DNA of 64,000 nucleotides from Bugula neritina (GCA_964035545.1 OZ037766.1:14621222-14685221), one strand, 5' to 3'; positions 1 to 9,636 are shown, counted from the stretch's first letter. Translations and numbers: made by a program. Notes: a model not told the origin generated them from the sequence alone.

Positions 1-19
1 TAATGTTCAGAGAGTCCAT
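1..19 (-). CDS. Start of a gene running off the left edge (partial)
   Basis: An ATG at 19-17 on the minus strand opens a frame reading M-D-S-L-N-I to the window edge. It is called because the bases just upstream (20-28) give CTATAATAA-ATG, the same block that precedes two other minus-strand genes of this element. It lies 21 bp beyond the stop of the 119-aa gene, in the same direction, which fits the tight spacing here. Its product cannot be named from six codons; in related elements a capsid gene often sits in such a position, but that is only a guess. Confidence 0.5.
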
Positions 20-28
20 TTATTATAG
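20..28 (-). promoter_or_regulatory. TAATAAATG-type start motif (sixth gene)
   Basis: On the minus strand the bases before the ATG at 19 read CTATAATAA, matching the start contexts at 401-410 and 2690-2701. It resembles the TAAAT(G) late promoter core of poxviruses and other large DNA viruses. The function is inferred from repetition only. Confidence 0.45.
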
Positions 29-40
29 TAAAATAATTTC

Positions 41-400
41 TTAATAAGCTATAGCTTGCCCGCTTCCTTCTAAAATATTGGCAATAGCGTTTTCTCCCTC
101 GCTAAGCGATCTTAATATATTTTGCCTTTGAATATCATTAAGAGGTTGACTAAGACTTTTTAATATTTTTTGTCGTTTAGTATCATTAAGAGGTACTCGA
201 TTTAATCTTTTCTTTCGATTTTTTATCGCGTTAACAATTTTTTCACCGGCCGCGGTACCCGCTTTGGCTATAGCCTTTTTACCTAATTCTCTTACGCTGG
301 AATTACTAGCTAATTTAGTTACTACATTTTTAATGGTGTCGAATATTCCACCACCGGCGTAGTGTCTTTGTAATCGTTGTCTTTTATCGTAAACGTACAT
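41..400 (-). CDS. Small basic virion-core-like protein of the Polinton (119 aa)
   Basis: The product is a basic 119-aa protein. A Gly run at residues 16-18 follows Tyr-Ala; such a site loosely resembles the xGG-x cleavage sites of adenovirus-type proteases. Residues 19-60 look amphipathic (IFDTIKNVVTKL) and 60-68 are Lys/Arg rich. Residues 70-85 and 86-101 are a tandem 16-residue duplication with the core PLND..RQ.IL.SLS. Small basic proteins of this kind in adintoviruses and adenoviruses (pX, pVI) bind DNA or disrupt membranes, and that role is inferred here from size, charge and position. The gene is co-directional with the 270-aa gene, whose stop is 3 bp from this ATG. The start is supported by the TATAATAA-ATG context. 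Confidence 0.6.
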   Translation of the reverse strand: MYVYDKRQRLQRHYAGGGIFDTIKNVVTKLASNSSVRELGKKAIAKAGTAAGEKIVNAIKNRKKRLNRVPLNDTKRQKILKSLSQPLNDIQRQNILRSLSEGENAIANILEGSGQAIAY

Positions 401-410
401 TTATTATAGA
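401..410 (-). promoter_or_regulatory. TAATAAATG-type start motif (119-aa gene)
   Basis: The minus-strand sequence TCTATAATAA directly precedes the ATG at 400. It overlaps the 3' end of the upstream gene, whose stop is at 404-406, so any promoter here lies inside coding sequence. Confidence 0.45.
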
Positions 411-1216
411 CGTAAAAGAATGTTTTCGTATTGGTTACGAGTAATTTCTTTCATTCTAAGTAATTCGTCTAATATAGCTACAATTTCGTTTCGTACTCCT
501 GTATTTCCGGCTTTAGCGCTAGAAATTAAAAGTTGAAGTCGTTCTACTAAAGCGTCAGGATCCGACGATAAATATACTACTCCCTCACCCCTTTTAGCTT
601 TTTTACTATCGGCGAGTTTCGCTCTCCGAGGATATAATTGCTCCCAAATAGGTCTAACAATACGTTTCCATTTATCACTATTTTTATCTACGGGACCGCG
701 TTTACTTTGATATATAGCCCCGCTATTATCGAGTATACTTTTATAATTTTCATAATCATCGTCATTATATCCTACAGGCGTTTTACGCGTTAAAAGACTT
801 AAAAGTCCTCTAGTTGCCAAATATTCTTTACCATCAAAAATTATTTTACCATCGTTAAAATTTATAGGCTTAGTACCTATAACGTGTCTATTACCATCCC
901 ACTTTACGTTATAAGCTCCGGGTTCTAAGCCGGCTAAAGCGTTTTGAGTATATTCGTCTAAATTTATAACTCCATCCGTTATCGCTTGCAAAGGAGTATA
1001 GTTTTGTACGACTGAATTTTGCAGCTGTTTTAACGCTTCAGTCGTTTGAGCTTGAGAAGCGATTACGGGTTCAAAATATTTTTCTTGAGCTATTACGGCA
1101 TTTAATTCTCGCTCGCGTTCTCGTTTAAAATTCTCTTTTATTCTATTCTTTCGAGAAATAAAATCTTGTACGATTTTATCTCTTTTTATAGGATCGTGAA
1201 TCTTTAAGTAACTCAT
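404..1216 (-). CDS. Conserved Polinton-type protein, DUF8207-like (270 aa)
   Basis: The N-terminal 60 residues are highly charged and probably helical (many Arg, Lys and Glu). A compact domain at about residues 100-200 has the pattern GKEYLATRGLLSLL, then Y.DDDYENYKSIL, then KWKRIVRPIW. I recall this pattern from invertebrate Polinton-associated proteins labelled DUF8207, but I could not check it. No enzymatic motif is visible. The C-terminus has a helical stretch (DALVERLQLLISSAK). The context between a core-like protein and the integrase suggests a virion or packaging role, unproven. The start at 1216 follows TATATAA-ATG. The upstream 108 bp are the palindromic repeats at 1217-1324. Confidence 0.65.
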   Translation of the reverse strand: MSYLKIHDPIKRDKIVQDFISRKNRIKENFKRERERELNAVIAQEKYFEPVIASQAQTTEALKQLQNSVVQNYTPLQAITDGVINLDEYTQNALAGLEPGAYNVKWDGNRHVIGTKPINFNDGKIIFDGKEYLATRGLLSLLTRKTPVGYNDDDYENYKSILDNSGAIYQSKRGPVDKNSDKWKRIVRPIWEQLYPRRAKLADSKKAKRGEGVVYLSSDPDALVERLQLLISSAKAGNTGVRNEIVAILDELLRMKEITRNQYENILLRL

Positions 1217-1324
1217 TTATATAAACACAAATTTGTGTCTACATTTGTGTCCACTGGACACAATTTGTGTCTACTTTTGTGTCCACTGGACACAATTTGT
1301 GTCCACTTTTGTGTCTAGTGTCCA
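1217..1324. repeat. Intergenic palindromic tandem repeats
   Basis: The gap between two co-directional genes consists of 32-bp units built on GTGTCCA-C-TGGACAC (1247-1261 and 1279-1293), alternating with CACAA-T-TTGTG-type palindromes. A 12-bp palindrome CACAAATTTGTG starts the block. Almost every base lies in an inverted repeat. It could be a protein-binding array (origin, packaging or transcription control) for the element. No known motif is recognised. Confidence 0.75.
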
Positions 1325-2689
1325 CTATAATCGTTCTAAAACGTTTAAATTTACCCAAGAGTTTTGAGAATCGGGATAACCCAACCATTTTACTAAAGCC
1401 TTTTTACCTTTCTTTTTAATTACGCGCTCTATTCTATAAATTTCTTGACTCGTCTTTTGTAATTCCTGTTCGTAAAAGGTTCCTTGAATTTCTTCTCCTC
1501 CCGAGTCGGTTAATTTATAAGTAGTCGGATTAGTATATAATATTTTACTTATAGTAAACACTTCCTCCGTCCATCTAACGGTATAACCTTTTTCAAACGT
1601 TCGTTTTTTACGAGGTATACGCACTCTATCACCTATAGTAAATTTAGGTTTAGAAGGCGCTGGTAAGTTTGGATATAATTTTACGCGTACTTTATTTTCA
1701 TTAGAAGGATTACTAGCTTCAATCGGTGTCATTCCAATAGACGAATGTTTAGTCTCGTTATACCGTTTTACTAAATCTTTTAGTACGTCTATATATTTAT
1801 AAGTATTATTCGCCGAAAAATATTTAAACATTCGCTCTTTCATTGTTCTATTCCACCTCTCTACTACGCTAGACTTTTCTTCATTTTCCGTAGAATATAA
1901 TTCTATTAAGGACTTTACGTCTTTATTATAAAACTCTTTTCCCTTGTCAACCCATAAACGTTGCGGCTTACGATGAGTAAAAATAGTTTTTAAAGCTAAA
2001 GCCGTCGCTTTACCAGTCTTATTTTTTAAAGGTACTATCCAACCGTATTTTGAAAACACGTCTATTACCGTTAATAAATATTTATAACCGTTATTAAATT
2101 TAGCGAATTCAGTCATATCAACCAAGTCGGCCGCCCAAATATTATCAATACCCGATACCCAAACTCGTCTTTTACGAAATTTTTTTTGTACGGGTTTATG
2201 TAATTCTTCGGCTAACTCGTTCGTCCATCCCCATCCTAAACGCTTTTTCGCTCCTATTATTGCTGAAGCAAAACGACTGTGTCGCTGTTCGGAGGGCGTA
2301 GGATTAGGTATAGCTTTCAGTTCGTCTAGCATATTTTTATCACATATTTCGTTTCTAGTTTTAGTATCTTTATTAAGCGCGTAACATACGTCGTGTCTCA
2401 TGGCTATAGCGTCGTCTCGATCTACCGGTTTACTCCATTCTTTAGGAGTCATGTCGTCATTTAAACGTTTATTTAATTTAGTACCGGGTCCTAAAAAATT
2501 ATGACCGGGGTAATGCAATTCAAAGGGTAAATTGTTTATTAAATTATTCGCTAAACCCGACCCAACAAATGTAGTTTTTTTACATCCGCATTGACCGCAA
2601 TTACCGTAACCCATTAGTCTATTATTTTTACTTACTCTCTTTTCGTAATTGAGAGTTTTCGTTTTAATTTTACACTTACAACAATACAT
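1325..2689 (-). CDS. PLA2-integrase-chromodomain fusion protein (454 aa)
   Basis: The domains seen in order are as follows. A Cys-rich N-terminus (C3, C4, C6, C31, C34, C36) may bind zinc. A parvovirus-type phospholipase A2 domain spans about 55-125, with calcium loop YPGHNFLGPGT (60-70), catalytic H99-D100 followed by Y103, and D117. A rve/DDE integrase core spans about 180-320, with acidic residues D188 (WAADLVD), D248 (LWVDKGKEF) and E277 (VVERWNR). An SH3-like segment spans 350-412. A chromodomain lies at about 416-454 (RIERVIKKKGKKALVKWLGY). The integrase would insert element DNA into host chromatin, guided by the chromodomain. The PLA2 part is of the kind that breaches endosomal membranes in parvoviruses. 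Both catalytic sets look complete. The start is 12 bp from the divergent ATPase start. Finding both activities in one uninterrupted ORF is unusual. Confidence 0.9.
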   Translation of the reverse strand: MYCCKCKIKTKTLNYEKRVSKNNRLMGYGNCGQCGCKKTTFVGSGLANNLINNLPFELHYPGHNFLGPGTKLNKRLNDDMTPKEWSKPVDRDDAIAMRHDVCYALNKDTKTRNEICDKNMLDELKAIPNPTPSEQRHSRFASAIIGAKKRLGWGWTNELAEELHKPVQKKFRKRRVWVSGIDNIWAADLVDMTEFAKFNNGYKYLLTVIDVFSKYGWIVPLKNKTGKATALALKTIFTHRKPQRLWVDKGKEFYNKDVKSLIELYSTENEEKSSVVERWNRTMKERMFKYFSANNTYKYIDVLKDLVKRYNETKHSSIGMTPIEASNPSNENKVRVKLYPNLPAPSKPKFTIGDRVRIPRKKRTFEKGYTVRWTEEVFTISKILYTNPTTYKLTDSGGEEIQGTFYEQELQKTSQEIYRIERVIKKKGKKALVKWLGYPDSQNSWVNLNVLERL

Positions 2690-2701
2690 TTATTATAATA
2701 A
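2690..2701. promoter_or_regulatory. 12-bp palindromic divergent start region
   Basis: The whole gap between the divergent integrase and ATPase start codons is TTATTATAATAA, a perfect palindrome. Both genes therefore have the identical upstream sequence TTATTATAATAA-ATG. It probably serves as a bidirectional initiator resembling viral TAAATG late promoters; that role is inferred. Confidence 0.6.
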
Positions 2702-3460
2702 ATGGAAATAGAAAATCTTTCGTGGAAAAACGAAATTAATCGTAATAATAATCCTTTACTTCCTAAAAGCATAAGAGGTCTTATCGTTGGAAAGTCTGGA
2801 TGCGGTAAAACTACGTTACTTTGTAACTTACTATTACAACCTAATTGGCTCGATTACGATAAACTTATGATTTACGGTAAAAGTCTTTCTCAACCCGAAT
2901 ATATAAATATGAGGAAGGCTTTCGAACGTAAATTAACTAAAGAAGAAATTTTAAATTTTTTTAAAAATAACGAAGCGATAGTAAATTCGGGTATAAACGT
3001 AACTCGTGTTTTAAAAAATAGTAGGGGTAACGGTAACATAGACGCTGAATTTATAGAATCTAGTGACGACGTTTATGACCCTAGCGAATTAGACGCTAGT
3101 AATAAAAATTTAATAATATTCGATGATTTAATGTTGGAAAAACAAAAAACTTGCGAAAGTTATTACGTAAGAGGACGACATAATAACGTCGATTGCTTTT
3201 ATTTGTCGCAAAATTATTTTAAGCTGCCTAGAAATACTATTCGAGAAAACGCTAATTTTATTTGCTTATTTCCTCAAGACGGAAAAAACTTAAATCATAT
3301 ATATCAAGATCACATAAACGGAGATTTAACGTTAAACGAATTTAAAAACTTTTGTTATAAAGGATGGCAAAAACCTCACGGCTTTATTACTTTAGATCTT
3401 TCTTCCTCAAAAAATAATGGGAGGTATAGACACGGATTAGACGAATTTTATATACCGTAA
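2702..3460 (+). CDS. Packaging ATPase, A32/FtsK-HerA type (252 aa)
   Basis: This is a P-loop ATPase of the size usual for Polinton and adintovirus genome-packaging ATPases. Walker A is GKSGCGKTT at residues 30-38. Walker B is NLIIFDDLM at about 136-144, with D141-D142. A conserved segment follows (YYVRGRHNNVDCFYLSQNYF) that resembles the sensor region of A32-like ATPases, where a Gln/Asn follows a Ser. It would power DNA translocation into capsids. The stop codon at 3458-3460 is only 3 bp from the next ATG, in the same direction, so the two genes are probably co-expressed. The start is supported by the TATAATAA-ATG context. Confidence 0.88.
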   Translation: MEIENLSWKNEINRNNNPLLPKSIRGLIVGKSGCGKTTLLCNLLLQPNWLDYDKLMIYGKSLSQPEYINMRKAFERKLTKEEILNFFKNNEAIVNSGINVTRVLKNSRGNGNIDAEFIESSDDVYDPSELDASNKNLIIFDDLMLEKQKTCESYYVRGRHNNVDCFYLSQNYFKLPRNTIRENANFICLFPQDGKNLNHIYQDHINGDLTLNEFKNFCYKGWQKPHGFITLDLSSSKNNGRYRHGLDEFYIP

Positions 3461-3463
3461 TAA
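3458..3463 (+). promoter_or_regulatory. TAATAAATG-type start motif (fibre gene)
   Basis: The stop codon of the ATPase gene (TAA) is followed by TAA and then ATG at 3464, giving TAATAAATG. The motif is shared with the other genes of the element and partly overlaps the upstream stop codon. Confidence 0.4.
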
Positions 3464-4240
3464 ATGAGTGTTTATAAATTCGGAGGAAGCGGAAAAACGG
3501 AAATAAATACGAAAAGATTCGTTTTAATAAACGGTAGTAGTACTCTTACGGGTACGCTAGATATGGGAGAAAATAAAATATCTAGAGTTATTGATCCGGC
3601 TGACGATCAAGACGCGGCTACAAAAAAATACGTTGATAATACGAGTATGCCTAAAATACAAAACCCTATTAACCAGTTAACTATATCAACTGATGATGGA
3701 CGCGTTATAGATAGTAATTTAAAAGTTGATGACGTCGTTACAAAAACTAATGTATCTAATTATGCAATACCTCTTATACAAGAGCCAACTGAAAAATTAA
3801 CCGTATCAACTAATACGGGTAATATTGCGGATAGTAGTTTAAGCGTTAGCGATGTTATTACGACTAGTAATATAAATAATTTTGCTATAAATAAAATACA
3901 ACCCGCGAATGAAAAATTAACCGTTTCAACTACTTCGGGTAATGTTGCGGATAGTAACTTAAGCGTTAGCGATGTCGTTACGACTAGTAATATAAATAAT
4001 TTTGCTATGAATAAAATACAACCGTCAATCGGAGGTAAATTATTAATGCTTTCGAGTGATGGTAATATTGTAGAAACGGGTATAAATATTTCAGATCTTA
4101 TTACAATAAATAATATAAATAATTACGCTATTCCTAAATTACAAGGAGCAGTTGGTAATAAATTAGTTATATCAACGAATGATGGAGGTATAACCGAATC
4201 TACTGAATCTTTACCAACATTTCCAAGTTATAACGTTTAA
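3464..4240 (+). CDS. Fibre-like repetitive structural protein (258 aa)
   Basis: Residues 28-60 match the tail-fibre style segment seen in phages and some Polinton proteins (LDMGENKISRVIDP, then DAATKKYVD). It is followed by about five tandem repeats of 40-41 residues starting at 62, 102, 142, 182 and 223 (the last is 36 aa). Their consensus is roughly I.KIQ.P..KLTVST..G, then .ADS.L.VSDV, then T.SNINN(F/Y)A. The protein is Ser/Thr/Asn rich, has no Cys and has no clear signal peptide or membrane segment. The regular repeats suggest an elongated trimeric beta shaft like a virus fibre, for attachment or decoration. The C-terminus, FPSYNV, lacks a large knob domain. The attachment function is an inference. 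Confidence 0.7.
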   Translation: MSVYKFGGSGKTEINTKRFVLINGSSTLTGTLDMGENKISRVIDPADDQDAATKKYVDNTSMPKIQNPINQLTISTDDGRVIDSNLKVDDVVTKTNVSNYAIPLIQEPTEKLTVSTNTGNIADSSLSVSDVITTSNINNFAINKIQPANEKLTVSTTSGNVADSNLSVSDVVTTSNINNFAMNKIQPSIGGKLLMLSSDGNIVETGINISDLITINNINNYAIPKLQGAVGNKLVISTNDGGITESTESLPTFPSYNV

Positions 4241-4274
4241 ACACTAAATTATTATATTCTTAACATATAATAAT

Positions 4275-4680
4275 TTATTATCTTACTAATAGTATCGTAT
4301 TGTGAGCTAGAACCATCCACCCTAAAAATATTTTTTTCTTATTTTTAAAAAAATATTTTTCTAAATAAAATTTATAATATTACACTACTTTTTTATAATA
4401 TTACACTACTTTTTTATAATATTACTAATAGAATAGTAGCAGGTGGATGCGTCCTGGATCGCTCTTCTGACACTGGCGAGTCGAAGCTCTTATTATCTTA
4501 CTAATAGTATCGTATTGTGAGCCAGGACCATCCACCCTAAAAAAATTTTTTTAAATAAAATTTATAATATTACACTACTTTTTTATAATATTACACTATT
4601 TTTTTTATAATATTACTAATAGAGTAGTAGGAGGTGGATGCGTCCTGGCTCACTCTTCTGACACTGGCGAGTCGAAGACT
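4275..4680. repeat. 215-bp direct repeat near the element end
   Basis: Unit 1 begins at 4275 and unit 2 at 4490, both with TTATTATCTTACTAATAG. Each unit holds a GTGAGCCAGGACCATCCACC-type block, an AT-rich stretch with repeated TATAATATTACACTA, then the same block in inverse orientation followed by TCTTCTGACACTGGCGAGTC. Unit 2 runs into the terminal inverted repeat. Nested repeats of this kind are usual in Polinton terminal regions. Confidence 0.85.
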
Positions 4681-4726
4681 CGACGGTGGAAGAAGAGTGA
4701 GCCAGGACCATCCACCTCCTACTACT
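4623..4726. repeat. Terminal inverted repeat / long hairpin
   Basis: The left arm 4623-4659 and right arm 4691-4726 are reverse complements apart from one inserted base. They begin AGTAGTAGGAGGTGGATG. The 31-bp spacer contains a second hairpin, CGAGTC-GAA-GACTCG. The outer end of the right arm reads inward as 5'-AGTAGTAGG, consistent with a Polinton terminus. Sequence beyond 4726 shows no further similarity to the element. Confidence 0.8.
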
Positions 4727-6240
<1,514 letters not shown>

Positions 6241-6291
6241 ACCACTAATATTCGAATTTTTTATCCATAAGTATAGTAACTGTAAAATAAT

Positions 6292-6362
6292 TGCCCCCAC
6301 TGAAAATCGAACCCGAGTCTTCTGGCTTGCAAGCAAGTGTGCTACCATTACACCACGGAGGC
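6292..6362 (-). tRNA. tRNA-like sequence, anticodon position GCA, probably degenerate
   Basis: The minus strand folds as a 71-nt cloverleaf. The acceptor stem GCCTCCG pairs with TGGGGGC (two G-T pairs), the D stem GTGT pairs with GCAC around AATGGTA, and the T-loop is TTCGATT preceded by GGG. The anticodon loop TTGCAAG puts GCA (Cys) at positions 34-36. The anticodon stem has two mismatches of five and the T stem is weak (one mismatch, wobble pairs). It is therefore likelier a tRNA pseudogene or the head of a tRNA-derived SINE than a working tRNA. Translating this strand gives the CNGSTLAC pattern typical of tRNA genes. Confidence 0.55.
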
Positions 6363-6560
6363 CACTGGGTAAATTCAACACTACAGCAACATAAAATATG
6401 GTTCATAAAAAAGTAATATGATTTCAACATCACAAGCAATTACTATGCTCTTTTATATCAGATATTGGTAGACAATTTTAATTGTATTTATTTATAAATA
6501 AGATGGTATTTAAATTTTAATTTACAATAGATCAAGCTTTAATACAAAGTTTTGTTATCT

Positions 6561-9528
6561 CTAGCGTTTATATACCAAAATGAATATATTATAATTCTTC
6601 ATCAGAACTGTCTTTGTTGCCATCATCATCATAATCAGGCTCTTTGTTTGAAAAAATGACTGGCCACTTTTGTTGTTGCAATCGAAACATTCACGTAAAC
6701 CACAGCATTTCATCATCAAGCGCTTGCATTTGCATGCTTTACTCTTACAGCCTGCTTTTTTGCATTTACATGCTGTTAAAATCACATCTGCATTGCCCTC
6801 AAAATCATATTTTATTGAAGTCAAGTTAGTATTCCAACCATGGTCAAAAATTGGCTGATGAAGTAAAATAGGTGGTAAAGCAAGCTGCCAAAGTGTAACT
6901 TGATAGTTGGCTTATTTCACGTGATATTTTAGGGAATTCCTGTTAGGTGGTAGCTGTGCTTCACTGGAGACATTTTTTAAAGCCAATATTTTATATCTTT
7001 CTTCACACTCTAAGTATGTTTTATCTGATAATGAGGACCAATCATCAGAACCTAAAGACAGATTATAGCTTCCCTTTTCAAGTACCTCCAAAGCACGCTT
7101 TTTAGATATTCGGAAGATAGAACTCACCGAGTCACAACCTGTAAGTGCATGGAGAGATAACAGATTCTTGAGAATTTTTTGTGGAATTTTTTTGGCTAAT
7201 TCAGAAAGAGATATATGTCTTTTGTGACTCCCCATTCCAACAAAGATTACTACATCTTTTTTAGCCTGCTCAGTTAAAACATTACTAAGATGATGAAGCG
7301 CAATAATAGCAACATCGGTATCTACTGATCTTATTACTACCAAATCGTAATCACTCAGTGCATCAGCTGCGTGAAGGATTAATCTCGTGTCTGCTTCATC
7401 ATGATTGGATTTCAATTTGTTACAATTGTAACGATAGTGGTTTTGCAGAACACAGACTTCTTTGGCGCTGCACACTAAAAATGTACCAGCTGGAATTTTC
7501 TCAATATGTCTACTCCACACCGCCACTATGTAATCTACCAACTCATTTTTGTTGTGAATATTGCTCAGAAAAGCACTCCAGTTTTTAGGAACAGGCACGT
7601 TGTCATGAATAATGGAAATAAAGCACATCTGTTGGGCACCCCGTCTAATACGCTCTTGTGCTTTAATTGATGTTTCAGAATACACGTCAAACACTACATC
7701 AACCCTTGTATATCCTTTGCCACCTTCGAGAAATATTTCCAACATCTTCAGAGCGTAGTTATAAAAAGCGCCTGATGTTTTTGTCGAGTGAAGTATGCAC
7801 ATACCATCGAAAATGATCGATTTATTGGTGGACAGTTGACTATCATCATTGGAGACCCTGTTTCCAAGATATTTCTGTTCCAAAATATGCATTAGTCGCA
7901 ATTTGCATGCTTCTCATCTGTCCGTTTTCAGTAAATAGAGCAAGAGGAATGGGACCAATCTCTTTCTCTAGAACTGTATGCAAATCTACTTCTCGGCTTT
8001 TGGCACTTATGAGAAGTTTAGCAAATGATATTTTAGGAACTTTTGGTTTAATGGCCCGTTGAAATGATTTAGCCACAAAGTCAAAGGAAGGGATTTTAAG
8101 CCGGTGAATAGCAGTGTAAAATGGTATTATTGCATTCAAAAGTCTATCTTGAATAAACTCTTGAGCCATTTCTGTTCCCTGAGCCATAGCAGTCACTATT
8201 GACAAGGAGGTCTCCGCATCGGGACTTACTCCAGTAGCAATATTGATAAGTTCAGTTGAATTATTGTAAAACAACTTAACATCAAACTGCTGTAATGTAA
8301 AAAGAATTGCTTTAATATCAATCTCATCCTTCATAGTTGTAATGATTGTGTCTTCCTTAAGTAGTGTTGATGATTGTGAGGCTATTTGGCAACAATCCTT
8401 TTGCAAAGAAAGCAGTTGGGCTCTGATATGACTAGTTAAGAACTATTTTTTTCGAGCTTCTTCGTGGTTGCTAATGCCAATAATACCTCCAAAAATGTTT
8501 TACTGTCTTGGTTCAAAGTTTGCTCCAAGACCTGATCTGGAGCCATACCTGCAATTTTTTTTTCCTGTCCTGTTTACGGTGAATGAACCCTTTGCAAACA
8601 TTCCATAAACTTCTGAAACAGATTCAGGCAAATTTAGCATATCAATATAGGCAGCCACCTTGAGTAGTTTGTGCGATCATACGCAAAAAATACTGGTAGC
8701 ATTGCCTGCATACTGTCCAAATATAATTGCCAGTTGCCACTACGCTCAGCTCAAATAAATCCCAACATGGCTTCTACTGCATGAAGGTAAGAACTCCAGA
8801 ACATTGACAGGTTAAATTTTAATTTAGTATCAGAATCAAACTTTTTTATAGCAGTAGCAACTTTATCTGCAACAGTGGTCCATTCACGTAAGTTATCATC
8901 AATAGAAATATTGAGAATCTAATGGGTCAAACTGATCATTTTCTTGAAGCCACTCCGAAAGAGATTTTAGTTTCTGCTTTGATATTGCCTCATACAAAAT
9001 CTTGTGTGCCCGTACACCTCTGTTATAATGCTTACCACATAGCACTTGTTTCACTGTAACTTCAGAATATGTATCACTGTGCACAAGAACTTGGGCGAGG
9101 CCGTTTGATTTTAACCATTGTGCCAAGTGCTGCCATGTAATTCATCAAGATATTATTATTGTGTTTGAAAATTTAGTTGGTTTGTTCTATTGAATCTCTT
9201 TGGCAATCTTGTAGATAGCTTGGTCAAACGTAATTACTGAATGTTTCTGCTTTAAAACTTCCATAGTTTTCTTTAGCTGCAGAAGAATTGTATAAATTGT
9301 TGATGGATCTGTTGATGGTGAATTAATCATTGGGCAATACCCAATGACTGATCTTTTATTATCTTCTGTGGCAACCAAATTTATTTCATTAAAGCTACTC
9401 CAGCTGGGGCAGTTATGTGTAGAAGGATTTATATCCAATTGAAATAGTTTGATTAGAGCAAGTCTTGCCAATAGCCATGTTGTATTTAGATTACATGAAT
9501 CCCCAAGTGACTTTTTCATATTCAGCAA
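6561..9528 (-). pseudogene. Decayed multi-copy metazoan gene (HDEADTR family, function unknown)
   Basis: Pieces in order along the minus strand are 9528-9187, 9126-8899, about 8890-8410 (not an open frame, but reads EAMLGFI*AERSGNWQLYLDS and FFAYDRTNYSRWLPIY), 8406-7846, 7901-6912 and 6824-6561. Stops and frameshifts separate them; two frames overlap at 7846-7901. Motifs include WSSFNEINL, GKHYNRGVRAHKI, HDEADTRLILHA, SVDTDVAIIAL and LHALTGCDSVSSIF. They match a large family I recall from cnidarian, fish and other animal genomes, where the HEADTR/DTDV part looks like a PIN/FEN-type nuclease fold. The last piece is Cys-rich (CKCKKAGCKSKACKCK), as at the C-terminus of family members. It is probably a transposon-associated gene, no longer functional. 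Confidence 0.65.
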
Positions 9529-9636
9529 TGTCTCTTGACTAAGTTTTGTGATTGCCCTAAATTTTCAAAAAGCTGGGGGATCGATTTTTGGTTTTCTAAG
9601 TTCAATAAATTTGACTTCCTGTAGCTGTCTGTAAGA

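Larger units (their letters stand above)
1..4726. mobile_element. Right part of a Polinton/adintovirus-like element
   Basis: The interval holds five complete intron-free ORFs and the start of a sixth, AT-rich and tightly packed. A rve-type integrase with a chromodomain beside an A32/FtsK-like packaging ATPase is the signature of Maverick/Polinton elements and adintoviruses. The right limit is placed at 4726, where an inverted repeat whose outer end begins 5'-AG finishes; Polinton termini usually begin with AG. The left part, expected to hold capsid, protease and protein-primed DNA polymerase genes, is outside the window. All five complete ORFs are undamaged, unlike the transposons to the right, so the insertion is probably young, or the element is still functional. 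The target-site duplication cannot be checked because the left end is missing. Confidence 0.85.

Noticed and set aside
6245-6439. A 64-aa frame containing CNGSTLAC
   Set aside because: It is the familiar spurious translation of a tRNA-like sequence.
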